Shown piece after piece: positions 26,628 through 41,400 of a DNA stretch of 64,000 nucleotides (positions within the stretch are counted from its first letter, which is position 1; every line of letters begins with the position of its first letter). Made by a program: the position numbers and the translations under genes. The stretch covers positions 10,681,459 to 10,745,458 of the forward strand of contig NC_080543.1 in NCBI RefSeq assembly GCF_028640845.1. Direction: 5' to 3'. This DNA is from Ahaetulla prasina. Lineage: Eukaryota > Chordata > Lepidosauria > Squamata > Colubridae. The notes under the pieces are model-generated. The model worked only from the letters and a program-made list of their open reading frames with translations, did not search any database and was not told where the DNA came from.

Positions 26628-29600
26628 TATTATATGTTTATAACGGTTTTGTCATATGCAGTAGTTATCTTACTGCATATTTTCTAAGACATACTTTTGG
26701 TTAGAATTTGAGTAGATCCTTCTAAATATAGTTGCAATCAACATTATTAATGCGGCTGGATTAAATATTCCTTATTGTGAGGCCATATGCCTCTGAATAC
26801 TAGAGAAAGTGGGAGGCAGGGACCGTTGTTTTCACAAAATGCCTCTCCATTTCTTAAAACCATCTCTGATTAGGCACTAGAAATCAGAATTGTGATTTGG
26901 AGGAATGTTAGTCTGATTCAGCAGGGTTTTTTCCATGCACTCTTGCTGATAAGCATCAAGACACAACTAAGTAAATTTTCAGTCTACAGGAAACACATAC
27001 TGATTTTCTAATAGTCTGGGTCCACCTGGGGAGAATATCGCAATAAAAAATCAATTTGAACAGGAATTCACTAGACTTGTAAATAGGCCAGATATCCAGC
27101 AGAATGAGTTGGAAGCAAGATGAAATGTACAAAGGTCACACAACATGGGTAACAGCATTGCCCTGTGAACCAGGATACTTGTGTTGCAACTTTTAAGTCT
27201 TGCTTTTTTAATCAAGCAATAAATTACTGTTGTATTTTAACTGTAATTCTGCAGAAAAGTCTCAAATATTCAGTCTTCAATTCCCACTATTCACCAGACG
27301 ACCAAAACAAGTTGGGAAGTAGCAATGGAGGGTGATATCCCTTTATAAAGTTTTCTAGTGTTTGCAAAGGATGTCATACAATATTAAATGGAGGTGTGTT
27401 AACAAAGACAAAGAGAGCACACTGTGCATCAAATAAATGCAATTACTTATAAAGAAATGTAGTTAATATGAGTAATATGAAATAGTACAAATACTTGCAT
27501 GCTGCCCAAGAGGAACAACTCCATAAAGTAGAGTAACCACTTTCAAAATAGAACAGAAAAACACATTTACAATTGGACTTTATTACTGATGCCACTAGAA
27601 ATACTGTGTTTCCCCGAAAATAAGACCCTGTCTTATATTTTTTTGAACCCTGAAATAAGCGCTTGGCTTTACTGCCATGCGCTCAAAAGCCCAATTGGGA
27701 TTATTATCAGGGAATGTCTTATTTTGGGGGAAACAGGGTACCATGCCTTGAAAACAAATTGGGAAATCAAACAATGCCCCTAAAAAAAGGCAGTAACTAC
27801 TTCTATATTGTTGCCAAGATAATTACATTCACATGTCCATTAAGTCATCAGAGCCAGCTCAACTTATAGGAAACTTCTAGTTACTGGGTTTTTTCACTCA
27901 AGAGTATGGGAAGCCCCCCCCCAACAATGAAATATTTGGGGGAATATTAAAACAGGCAGAATATTAGAGGCTGGTCTTTATGGAATGGAGATTTTATATC
28001 CATCCAGAAAGACTGGGCCAATCTATTCATAAGCAAAGAGACTCCAAATAAGCAACACAATTAGGTAAACTGACAAGATTAGCTCAGACAAACACCTCGG
28101 ATTTGCATTTCCCCTTTTGTCTGAAGAGCCAGCCATGACCCCTACATGACCCCAAAGGGATCTGGCAACAGCCATTGAAATATTAAAGGACACTTTCCTT
28201 CACAGGAACCGGCATCTCAATCACAAAGCTCTAAAGAATGTATAAAAGCCCAACCCCATTTTGTCAGCCACCCCAGAAACACGCTGCTGTCACTCAAATT
28301 TCTGGAAAACCAAATAAACAAAGGCTTTATTTCCTGCAGCAGCCGCCATTTTATTTCCAGTGTCCTTCTCCCAGCTTGGAGCCTGGACCGGATTTTTATT
28401 ACAACAAAGGTAACTGAACAAAAATTAATATGCATCAATTCAAAATCACTAGATTTCTTGCGCTGCATGTAAGAATTCTATTTTCAAAAAAATAAAATGG
28501 CAACAGGCCATGTGATGGATGATCTTTCTATCCTCAAATTATAATGTATGTTTCCTTGAGATTCCTATTTGTCATTAGATAGGAAGCAGGAATTATCATT
28601 TAAAGAATAGTATAATAAAATACAGAAGAAACCAGTCTTAAATATAATTTGTTTACTAAACTAGAATTTAAACCACAATGTCAATTTTGCACAAACCATG
28701 GATCTTAGAAGTTCAAAGCATCCTAAAATAAAATTATCAAGTGTATCTAATTCTGTCTTTGGACACATAAAAGAAATAATGGCCCTTGGGAAGGCACTTT
28801 CCTGTTATTAATATAATACAAAGTTGTGATTTACGTGGTTTATCAACTGTGTCACTGTACTCCAATTCCTTCAACAGTACCGTCAATATGACCAGTAGTA
28901 AGAAAAATAATCCCCAAACAGAAATATAAAGGAAAAAAGAAAGGAAACCTAACAGTTTGGTATTTCAGCAGAATGTTGCAAGTATACAACAATACACATT
29001 CCCTATAATGATATGTCACCGGATATAAGCTCAGGTTAAATCTTATAGATGAGAAAAACATTCTGACAAGTGAAGTATTCAGGGACAATGCAAGTTTGGA
29101 AATCAAAAGTTCTAAAAGCACCAGAAGCTTAAGATGGCAGAGCATGCAACTGATCAAAGTTACATTTTCTTCCTGTTATTAAAAAGGAGGGGATAAAGGC
29201 CTCAGTTGTAATTATAACTTTTCTGCTAATTATCATCCTGCACATTCTCAACAGGCATGTTAAGCAGTCTTCACTGTATTGAGCACAAGATCTGATGTTT
29301 GCTTTTAGATATTACTTATTGTTAAAATTTCTAAACTGTCCAAGTCTTAAACAGACTATGTGGGGCCCAAACAATACGGTCAATACATAAATACAGGTAG
29401 TCCCCAACTTAAACAATTCATTCAGTGAATTCAAAGTTACAATGACACTGAAAAAAGTGAGTTTTTCACACTTACAACCATTGCCGCATGCCTGTGGTCA
29501 TGCAATCAAAATTCGGATGCTTAGCAACTGGCATATATTAATGATGGCTGCGGTGTCCTGGGATCACATGATTAATTTTTACAACCTTCTGGGAAACAAT

Positions 29601-32354
29601 GTCAATGGGGAAGCCAATTCATTTAATCACCATATTATTATTAAGTACTGCAGTTGTTCATTTAACAACTGTAACAAGAAAGGTCGTAAAATGGGGCAAA
29701 ACTTAATTAACTGTCTTGCTTAGTAACAGAAAGTTTGGGCTCAAATGTGGTCTTATGTCAAGGACTCTTGTAAAGTACAATAGTGTTGTTTACATAAATA
29801 TTGTTACAGATCTACCAATTTGGCATCAATCATTTCCATCCATGAAGACCCAAAACCTTCTAAAACAAAGCTGTTTTTGCTAATTACTGCAAAGCTAAAC
29901 GTGGAAGCTTTGATGGGGGCAAAGCTATTCCTAGGAGGGCTGCTCCCACAAATAATGCTGCCTCTGATCTCCTTAAATTTAGTATCTAGTTTGATTTCTT
30001 GCTTTAAATATGTATGTGCCCAAGGGGCAGAGCCTCATGGAGAAGGGGCATGCAATGGCCCTCTAAGTGCACAATGGGCACTGTACCATAGTAAGATCTG
30101 CCAAACCTGGATTCAAATTCAATTTCCCATCGCTGCAATACTATACTGCTGCTATACTGAAGGGAAGAGGAGGATATTATAAAAGCCTCCAGAGGACCAA
30201 TGGGCTTTAAAGGACCTAAATGTGTATTTTTACTTGTTCCACTGGATTCCCAGTCATTTTTGATGTAGTGCAGCAAAACTGCAAAGCAGCTTAAAGAATG
30301 CATTTATTACAGCATGAACTTTCTTAAATGCAAGCATTTTAGCTGATGGGGATTGGTGGGAAGGGGAATGCTCAATTATGAATTTAAAGGGAAATAAAAT
30401 ATGGACAGCAGTGGATTGTGCCTCTGTTGACTTCAGCCATTCAGAAAGCAATTGTCTCTAGTTTACTACTGTGGGTGGAAATCTTGTGGTCATCAGCTGA
30501 CCAAAAATCTTATTTAGAAACGTGTCCCAACTGACTTAAGGTTGCCCATCTCTACTACAGATGCTCTGAATGCATTAAGCAAGAACGACATCCCTATTCT
30601 CTTTTGCTAAGTAGCCAGTTGCCAACCTTGATTTGTTTACTGCACTTACTTTTCCCAGATACACACACCATCTCTGAATGTAAGAGACTCCATTTAGCTA
30701 TTATAATTAATTCATTGATAAGAGTCATGATCCATAAATCCAAGGCAACCCAAATGCCTCTATTAAAAACTGTCCCCTCCCTTTTCAATGATAATATACT
30801 GTACCACGTTTTCCAAGGTTTCTGGCATAGGTTTATCTAAAGCAGGCAATAACTTACTCTACACTATTTCATATGCAGTTATGGGAAAATCTCATTGTGC
30901 CCATGTAAAACACCTCTGGTTTGCAAGTTGCATGGTTAGCAATAAGCTCCCTGATATAATTCAAGAAACTGGTTTACTGGTTGCCATCCATAAAGCCCTC
31001 ATGGCACAGGGTCCAGTCATCCAGGAAATTGTCAAGGGTTAAATACTACCTCATTATTGAAATAACTCAAATGTAACATAAACTGAAGGCATACAAGTCT
31101 ATGCGAACTGTTTTTGGTCTTTAGATAATATCCAATATTATAAAAGAAACACATTAATTGCACCATTTTATCGACATAAACTGCAATGGGACTATAATGC
31201 TTCCAAGGATTAACTATAGAGACCAACTTAAAACTATGAAGCTCTGAAACTGAGAAAGTTAAGCTGCAACAGCAATATATCTTGTAGGCTACTGTTTCAG
31301 ATCTCCTGACATTTCCACTGCTATTCTTCAGATTCATGTCCTTTTCTGGAAAAATCTAATTCTGGTTTGTTTTTTTTTAGTTTCATTTGTTCTTTAAATA
31401 TCCTGTAGAGCCAAGGGTCAATGATAAAAGAATATTAGCCAAGCTCTCATTCAAGAACTTTAATACAACTAAAAAGAATGTGACAAATGACCTCTCACTG
31501 ATGCAATATCCTGTATTAAATTCATATGTTATTTTTACAGGAATAGCTTAATAAATCACCACTGAAAAAGATGAGCACAACCAACTCACCATTTCATGTT
31601 TTCTAAAGTGTTATGCACAATTACCACATTGTTCAGAGTATAAGACGCACCTTAGTTTTTGGGGAGGAAAATAAGAAAAAAGCTGATTGTCGGGTGGATT
31701 GGCCTCCCGGAATACCCCCAATCAGCTGTTCCCAGAGGTGAATTTTAGCAACAGGTTCATTGGTTGTGAGCTCTGTGCCTTGCTATCTTTTTGCTTTTTT
31801 TTTTCTGCCTCTAAAACTTTTGAAAAAAACTTTTTTTTCTGCCTCTAAAAGCCTCTGAAGCTCTGTTTCTGAAGCTTTTTTTGAAGCTGTTTGGAGGCTT
31901 TTTTTCTGAAGCTTTTTTTCTGATACTTTTTCAGCCTCTGAAACCTCCATTTGAGAAGCTGGGCGGGGCTACATTCGGAGTATAAGACACACCCAGATTT
32001 TCGCCCTCTTTTTTGGGGGAAAAAGGTACAAGTCCTAATAAATGACACTTTTTTGCACTCAACAACCAGTCTTACAAGCGAAGTTGTGAAAAACCACAAT
32101 TTCAGTGACTACTCCTGATTATCATACACTCATGGTTCCATCTTCTCTAGCAGGGAATCTAAATACAATTTTGAAAGGGAATGAGGAATTGGTTCAGTTG
32201 TCAGCAGTTAGTTCTCATGTAACCTTTCCCACTGTGAACTGCTTACTAGAAAGCAGTGAATAGTTTATTATTATTATAATAAACTATTGAATAATATCGT
32301 AGTAGTAATAATAATAATATTCAGTTGACTGAGTTTCATGTTTAATGAATAAAG

Positions 32355-32412
<58 letters not shown>

Positions 32413-35400
32413 ATATTGAAGTAAGAATGCTAAAGAACTGCCTTTAACTAGTTTTACACCTCTTCATTTTATATGCAAATATCAAAAAGTACTTCCCTGC
32501 TTTTCCAATTGAAGATAGACAATTTCAGTCCCTCATCTCTCTCAACTGTTCTTTATGCTAGGAGCAAATTCATTTGCATTTCAGATCTGTTTGACAAGAA
32601 GCATGCAAAATATCAATCATACTGTTAGCTTTATTATACTCTATACATCAGTGTACATCACAAATAATCAACAAATAACACGTTCTGAACCTTTTCTCTG
32701 AACCTTTTCTCAAGAGATAACCGGCATCTCATCAATAATCCCAATTTGCATTAAACACAAAAAAAAACCTGTAGACATAATTATCATCATAATTATCATC
32801 AGAAAACCCACTGTAATCAGCAATTCACCCATGTGCCTGAGAAATGAATTTCCGGACAGACTCAAATGCATGTCATCTGAGCCTCACCTGAGCTTTCTGA
32901 AACTTTTATCACAGACTGAATATACATGTAAAAAACCCTAGCAAACCATCAAGTTGTTTATCTCAATCTACTGTCCAAAAACAGGCTGATAGATTCTGAG
33001 AAATAATAGCTTACTGCAAATTTTCTGTGTTGTAGCTAGTATGGACATATTTCAAAGTTAATTATAAGTAACTGGAATAGTACCACAGAATATATTTTTA
33101 TAGTCTATAGGTTTTTTTTAATGAGACAAGCAGGTTTTCTTTAAATGGCTACTATGTAGCATGTCAACCTAAACCCACATATTTCTCTTCCTGTTATTAG
33201 CTGTGAAGCAGAATCCTAGAATTTTATTTTCCTGAGGATTACTGAAATATTAGCTAGCTGGAACAATATTCAGTAAATAAAGCTGCAGGCCATAAGTATA
33301 ATCTGGAATCAAACTATTACTAGTAAGAGTCAAAAAATCAAAGAGATTACATTTGAGTATACATTTTGAAACAAACCTATTCTGCTTTGTTCTATAACAG
33401 GAATTGGAATTAAATCAAAGTGGCAATCATAAATGTGCTTAGCCTGAAACAACAGTTCTTTATAATCTAAAAGATGTGTATAGATTCACAGCATATTATT
33501 GCTTCCTTATCATGAGTATCACACAAAGTTACACCATCTCGACACATTTGTTAGGCTTGTTAAACAGGGTAAGTAAGGCATTATTTGTTGATTTTAAAGA
33601 TACAAAACATTTTGTGTTTTAAAATAGGCAGAGCTAAAATATGCCTCTCCAAGGTCATAGCTATCAGTAACTAAACACTAACTGGTTTAGATTAGAGATA
33701 GATAACATTATGGGGCATCTAACTCCATAAAACAGCCAAGGTCAAAAAGTGAGACAGATCAGTGTGTGTAATTAATAAGCAGAATTAATAAAGGCTTGTA
33801 CCAGGGCCAATAAGATGACGGAGGGAGGGAAAGAGGGAAGGAAGGAAGGAAGGAAGGAAGGAAGGAAGGAAGGAAGGAAGGAAGGAAGGAAGGAAGGAAG
33901 GAAGGAAGGAAGGAAGGAAGGAAGGAAAGCAAGCATGCTTTGTGAATGTGACTGGTTGGAGATAAATGTCTCATATATTTCCAATAAATATTTTAGGAGG
34001 CTCATCAATCTTTCCCAGCAGAAAGGGTGAGGGGAATAGATATGCTATCATACAGTAGCATTTGCTGCTTACTGTATGATAGCCTATCTATTCCCTCCCA
34101 TCCTTTTAAAACATCAGCAAAACTCAACAGAACTTGCACATCTCATTCTTAATATTTTTGGGGATCCAATATTATAATAGTGTTCCCAATTCCTTGAGAT
34201 TTGTGACATTATTTTTTTTTTAATTTTTGAGCATCATTTAGGGAGTACTGTAGGAATCATAGCCTGGCTTCTGATCAATACTTTATTCCAAATTCCAAAG
34301 AGAGCACCAGTGATCAATCATCTTTAAAAACCTAGAGCTCTCCTTGAAACAAGACTAATCAGATGACATAGAAATGGTGTTGGAAAAATAATTGAAAGAT
34401 AACTCATTTTCTCCATGCAATTAGTGCTTCCAGTGGAAAAAAAACCACCAAAGTAGTAATAAGACAACTGAAGACTTTGTATGTTATATTTACAACAATT
34501 ATATACACACCAAGTAAAACATTACTAAACAAATGTATATTTTCCGGGCAACCAGAAAATCTTATTTATTGATATAAGATAATTGTTATTCAAAATAATA
34601 AAGAGAAAAACTGCTAATGGACCATTTTGAATTGAATCATTACTTAAACCAGCGGTCACCAACTGGTGGTCCATGGACCATTGGTGGTCTGTGAGAAAAT
34701 TTTGGTGGTCCCCAGAAAAATTATTTGCATTTTTTTATATTGCACTAAATCAGGGGTCCTCAAACTATGGGTCCTGGGATGGATACATGCAATGAACATT
34801 TGTTCATTCGGTATCTTTTTGTATGGGTCGGGGGGGGGCAGAAATTCCGACTTGGGGTCTGCTTCAGCCTCCTGATGTGGGGTTTTGGGCAAAGGCTGGA
34901 GGGAAGGGCCGCTGGTGGAGAAGACCCAGAGGGCCTTGTTCCAGTGGGACTTCATCATGGCCTGGAACTGGCTGACCATCTCAGCCCACTGAGCCACCAG
35001 GTCTTGCACTCCCGCAGGTCTTCTCTCTGTTTGGAAAGCCTATGCTTGTAGTCCTCAGTGAGGTGCTTCTGCTGAGCCTCCTTTTCGCTCAATCCAATTT
35101 CAACTGAGCCAGCTGTTTTGCCAATTCTTTCTTGTGGTGCCTGCTTAGCTCCAACAACTGCTTCCAGTTGGGGCCCTAAGGAGCCCCTGCGGGCAAGCAT
35201 GGGACAGTGAGTAGAGGCTGGCAAAATGCCCCTCGACGTGAATGACATTGAGTTGGCCACGGCCACCCAGTCACATGACCACCTTGCCACGCCCATCCAA
35301 CCAGTCATTAGGCAGATCATATTAGTGGTCCACGGGATTTAAAATTATAAATTTAGTGGTCCCTGAGATCCAAAAGGTTGGTGACCCGACTTAAACTATT

Positions 35401-38400
35401 GTAGCGCAGAACAACCCAAGCATTATTATTCAGAATGAATCTCTGAAATAATTATATTTTGCATGCTAATGGATAAGTTTCAGGAAGTATCCTAGGGCAG
35501 ATGGCCAACAGTATCATAGACAATATGGCATTGTCTAGCAACATTAGAATAACTAACGCGGACAATACTATTTTTTTGATATAACTAAAGCTTTGAACTG
35601 ACCTCAGCTGTGTTATTTAATCATACTAAAAGCTTCAGCCTAGTTCTAATTTCATTTTACAGATACATTATATTTTCTAATGTTAAAATTTCAGAAAAAT
35701 TTGACCTAAAATAAAAGAACACTAACCTGTGGAACACAATGGAGTAAACTCATAATTATTGCAATTTATATAAATCCATGTGTTAATGTAAAAGCAGCAG
35801 GAAACTATCTAGAAAGTATTAATTTCATTGCTATTGCAGAATGCCAGAACCTCCACATATTTATGGTTGATTCATAGTTACTTCAATGGCATCTAAAACA
35901 TCACTGATTGTGCCTGTGAAATCTGCCATAGTGCTGAATACACAGTACCAAACTAAAGAGATATTTAGTCTTCATGGTTCTGCTGTATTAACAGAATAAA
36001 GGTATTTTATATTTTTAGTAAACTAATGAATATTCAGCACAAAAAAATAAGTTGGAGTTCAATCTTTTACACTGCTGCCCAATTTTATTGGATCAAGCAA
36101 AAACTAATCCTGAGCCTCTAGATTATTTGGGATAGTAAAAATGTGATATTAAGAAAAAAAAAAGAATTGCAGCTGTAATACTGGAATGCAGGAATAAATT
36201 AAATATCAAAATATTTCTAGCTGGCATCCATTAATTCAATTTTTAAAGGGATTTATAGCCCCAAAGGACCAGAAACCGCAAATTTGATCACAGGATCTTA
36301 TTAAACTCATTATGCATTAAGCAATCATGTGAAAATACCACAAAGTTCACTCTTGTAGATTTAGGTACCGAAGTGCCACAATAGAATAGTAAAGGAAAAA
36401 ATATTCAGTGAAGAGTTCATGAAAAAAGAGAACAAACTATTCTCATTAGAAATGTATATGTTTGGAAGAAAGTGTCAATCAACAATTCTAAATAGTAGAC
36501 CTAGCATTATTGTAATGAATGTAGTCCCACCTTAGACATGAAAGCTGTCTGGGTGAATTTGGGCCAATCATTCTCTGTCAACTCAACTCAACTGTTTGTT
36601 GTTGAGGAAAATAGGGGGAGGAAGGAGTACTATACAGTTTTATATTTGCTTACTTCCTTGAATTATTTATAAATATAATATATATAATGAATAAAAATAT
36701 CTGCCAATCTCTGTGATGGAATCTGTTTCATAAACTAAATAAAAATTAATTTAAAATTCTAACAAACTTTAAAACTGAACAACAGTGAGGAAGTCAAGGC
36801 AAGATAACAAGCAACTTCATTTTGCATAAATTGTTCATCCTTTTTACGTGCATCATCATCATCAGAGAGCCAGTTTGGTCTCTAGTGACTAAGGCACCAG
36901 CCTAGAAAGTGGCAGACCATGAGTTCAAATCCTACCTTAGCCACAAGCTGGATGACTTTGGGCCAGTCACTCTCTCAGCCCAGGTCACCTCACAGAATTC
37001 TTGTTATAGGAAAATAGGAGGAAGGTGGGTTGGATACGTTCACAACCTTGCATTTTTTGTAAAAATAATAAACGCAGGATACAAATAAAATAAATATAAA
37101 TAAGTCATATATATTCTCCCTCCATCCATGTGAAAAGCCAATTTGTCATCCTAAAGTTCAAAGAAGGATTAGGGTTTTTTAAAAAAATAACATCATATTT
37201 TTTATTCAGCAGGTCCACTGTGATAAAAACAATGCCAATTCTAATATCTCTGCTCAAGATTTCTCTGTGACAGCAATAATGCTGGTCAATCCTTAGGCTC
37301 AAGCACATCTGCTTCTGGCATAATAGTAAAATCATAGTACGCAAGCTCCTTTAACTAGAGTTTCCTTTTTAACACAAAAAATACCAATCTCATCCAATTA
37401 AGATATCAGGACTACAGTAAAGTCTCCATAAATGTCAGGCAGCATTGATAATTCATGAAAGGAGTTGTAATCTAAAACTCAGGAGAAAGATATTTTAGTG
37501 GCTTGCTATTAGTGCCACAAAACCAATTTTGAAACAGTTGCTATTTTATGAAAACACAGTCACAGACCATTCTAAAATTAGCTATTTTAGAATGAAAGAA
37601 AGGTTTTCAGGAAGATCAAAATTTTAATGTTAAGGCTACATATAAGAAGCACCACACATAATGTATAAGGGCGAGGTGGAATGATTATACTACAGACAGC
37701 TGATTCATGTAATAGTGTGGTTACTAAAACCTAATATTCAGTCAGAACATTTAATATGCAAACAGATTTCCACAATGCCGTATAGGCACACATAAAAACA
37801 CCAGGTGGCTATTTTTATTCCTATTTCAGATGAGAAACTGGTGTTGACAGCTGTTTGTCCAGCATCAATAAACAGCCCAAATATTCCTTGAAATTAGGGC
37901 CTTGTGAAATAAATAGGTTTCTGTGACAATGCAGGTTAAAGTGATGAAGCACAATTTGCTAAGCAGTGAAGAATTGTTTCAGAATTTCTAAAACAAATTC
38001 CAAACCAAATGTGTAAATAAGTCTTCAAAACAAGGTGAATCAACTGCAGCAACTTTGTTCCAAATGTTTTCAATCCCCAAGCAAGCTCATTTGAAAGGCA
38101 CTTCTATTGTCAATTTTAAATAAATCAAGCTTGCAAAAAAAATTTTTTTTACATGACCTCATTTAGGGAAATGTTTAATACAGCACCTAAGTACTCAGGT
38201 GTGCAATACCAGTTAGAAACTGATTAACTATAATACTGGTGTGAAGAAAGAAAAGAATTCACTTATTAATTGGATGTATATGCCACCCGCCATGAATAAA
38301 CAGAGTGGTTTACAAAATTACCACAAAGCTATAAAATAATGCAAATGTAAAAGCAATACAGAAAAACATCTATAAAATCCAAAGCATAGCTGAGAAATTC

Positions 38401-41400
38401 TGGGAACTGAAGTCCACATATCTTAAAGCTGGCAAGGTTGAGAAACACTGCCTGAAGCAACTGATGAAGATGGAATTTTGGGGATATGCAAAGCACCAGG
38501 TTTTATGCAAAAGATACACCAACTGGGATATCCCTAGGTCATTCTTGACCTGAAAAATGACACTGACTCCACAGAACAATATTTCACACAGCATCAGTAG
38601 ATAATCCTCAACTTACAACCATTCGTTTAAAGATACAATCCTGCTTTTTAAAAAAGTAACTTGTCAGCATTTTTACTTACGACTGTTGCAGCATCTCTAT
38701 GGTCATGTGATTAAAATTTGGATGCTTGGCAACTGGCATGTGTTTATGATGGTTGGCGTGTCCCGAGGTCATGTGATTCCCCTTTGTGACTTTTTGACAA
38801 GAAAAGTCAATGGGGAAGCCAGATTCATTTAACAACCATGTTACTAACTTTACTGCAATGATTCACTTAACTCTGGGCAAGAAAGGTCCTAAAATTGGGA
38901 AAAATTCTGTTAACTTTCTTGCTCAGCAACATAAATTATTGGGTCAATTGTGGTTGTAATTCAAGGATTACCTGTAATAAATACAAGAATAATTAAAGAC
39001 ATCTCTCACCAATGAGACTGCATTTTGTCTAAAGTACATGCTGGCATCTTCAACTACAAAACCATCACAAAACTCTGAAAGCTACTTAAAAGTGCACACC
39101 CGTTTTATAAGCCTTCTAGAAAGCATCAGAACCACTAAATGAAAAATGATAAGAACTTCAGAATCACTCTGCATGCTTTAGTGTGAGGTCTCACACAATC
39201 CATACAGTTCATCTAGACTTCAGCAGCTGTAACCAAATTTCACTTTCATTGTAGGAAAGCCCTGTGAAACAAATGGTAGGAATCTTGCCAATGCAATTAA
39301 TTGTCTTCGCAAAAGCCTTGGTCAAACACAGGAAATCAGGAATCAAGGCAGGTTCAAATGAAAACAGGTTTATTGGTAAACACTCTACAAGAATCTGAAC
39401 TAATAGTCAAAAGAATTCAAGGTTATCTGGATTTAGATCTCATGTGGGCACTTGAGTCTGATGAGGTGCTTGACCTCTCCCTCAGGCTCAGCCTGGTCAT
39501 CTCCTACAGTCCTGTCTCCATGAGATTATCTTGTCCAGACTGAGGTATTGTTCTAGTCCAACCCACAAAGCAATTATAACTGACATTACAACAATGTGAG
39601 CACATACTGAGCAGGTATACTTATTTTTTTTTTTTTATCCAAAAAGTTTTTATTGGTCAAAAAAGGTTTATACAAATACATATCAGGTATGGTAAATTTT
39701 CATTTTTCTTATACAAGATAAGAATTTTACTCAAAATTTTAAACACATACAACAGCCATATGGCAAGCAGGTGATACGAAGTAGCTAAGTTTATCAATCT
39801 TACATACGCAATAAAGAAGGGTCAAGAATAATCAGAATATCATACAAAGGAGAATAAGGAAAACCAACACAATACCAAATATCATTGTCACTTCCTAGTT
39901 TTGGATCTCAGAACTCTGGGTTCAGCCTGACCCAACTCCAGGGCAACAGCGGCAGCCGCCTCCCCATGGTCTATAACCTCCCTTCTTCAACTCCTGGGTC
40001 ATCTAATTCCAGGAGGGCTTTGTGTTCCTCCACGTAGGCCGCAGCCTCCATAATTGTACTAATTTTTTCGTAATGCCCTCCCGGAAAATCATCAATCCTC
40101 TGGCATCAGCCATCTGAAGCCTACTCCCTTCTGGTACAATTTGCTTGACAAAAAGTAATATTTCTTTCTCATTTCACGTACCTGTCTGGGAATCTGCCTC
40201 AGAATGGCTATCTCCCTGCCCCTATAAGTCAGTGCCCCACTCCTATGTTTTCTAAGAATTTCATCTCGTCTCTCTTCTCACAAATTTGACATGAACCTCT
40301 CTAGGAACTGCATGCGTGCATATTTTGAATTAACTCTATAAGCTCGATCCACATCCCAATTCATAAAGTCAACACCTCTCCCAAGAAATTCTCCCAACAG
40401 TTTAGTCACAACATCTCTCAAGTCTTCTTGGTCCACTTCTTCCAGATTTTGAAACCTAAGGAAATAAGACATTTTATCCATCTGTAGTCCAAGCACGGCA
40501 TTGCCTGTCGTCTCCCTCAGGCTCAGCCTGGTCATCTCCTACAGTCCTGTCTCCATGAGATTATCTTGTCCAGACTGAGGTATTGTTCTAGTCCAACCCA
40601 CAAAGCAATTATAACTGACATTACAACAATGTGAGCACATACTGAGCAGGTATACTTATTTTTTTTTTTTTATCCAAAAAGTTTTTATTGGTCAAAAAAG
40701 GTTTATACAAATACATATCAGGTATGGTAAATTTTCATTTTTCTTATACAAGATAAGAATTTTACTCAAAATTTTAAACACATACAACAGCCATATGGCA
40801 AGCAGGTGATACGAAGTAGCTAAGTTTATCAATCTTACATACGCAATAAAGAAGGGTCAAGAATAATCAGAATATCATACAAAGGAGAATAAGGAAAACC
40901 AACACAATACCAAATATCATTGTCACTTCCTAGTTTTGGATCTCAGAACTCTGGGTTCAGCCTGACCCAACTCCAGGGCCGCAACAGCGGCAGCCGCCTC
41001 CCCATGGTCTATAACCTCCCTTCTTCAACTCCTGGGTCATCTAATTCCAGGAGGGCTTTGTGTTCCTCCACGTAGGCCGCAGCCTCCATAATTGTACTAA
41101 TTTTTTTCGTAATGCCCTCCCGGAAAATCATCAATCCCTCTGGCATCAGCCATCTGAAGCCTACTCCCTTCTGGTACAATTTGCTTGACAAAAAGTAATA
41201 TTTCTTTCTCATTTCACGTACCTGTCTGGGAATCTGCCTCAGAATGGCTATCTCCCTGCCCCTATAAGTCAGTGCCCCACTCCTATGTTTTCTAAGATTT
41301 TCATCTCGTCTCTCTTCTCACAAATTTGACATGAACCTCTCTAGGAACTGCATGCATGCGTGCATATTTTGAATTAACTCTATAAGCTCGATCCACATCC

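Larger units (their letters stand above)
25437..26807. repeat. Tandem segmental duplication (two units of about 0.66 and 0.71 kb)
   Basis: 25437-26096 and 26097-26807 are near-identical in tandem. Each carries the same hAT MITE, the same MITE remnant (TTAAGTGAATCTCATGGTT), a GT run and CTGCATATTTTCTAAGACA. The boundary sequence AGAGAAAGTG is shared. The units differ mainly in GT-run length and in the length of the palindrome. Confidence 0.93.

Noticed and set aside
29820..30303. 120- and 99-codon ORFs on opposite strands in intron 1
   Set aside because: No domain, no splice support, and they overlap each other. Such lengths are expected by chance.
34656..35009. 117-codon minus-strand ORF with [20 protein letters not shown]
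   Set aside because: It lies inside nested hAT-like sequence, has no transposase motif, and covers noncoding termini.
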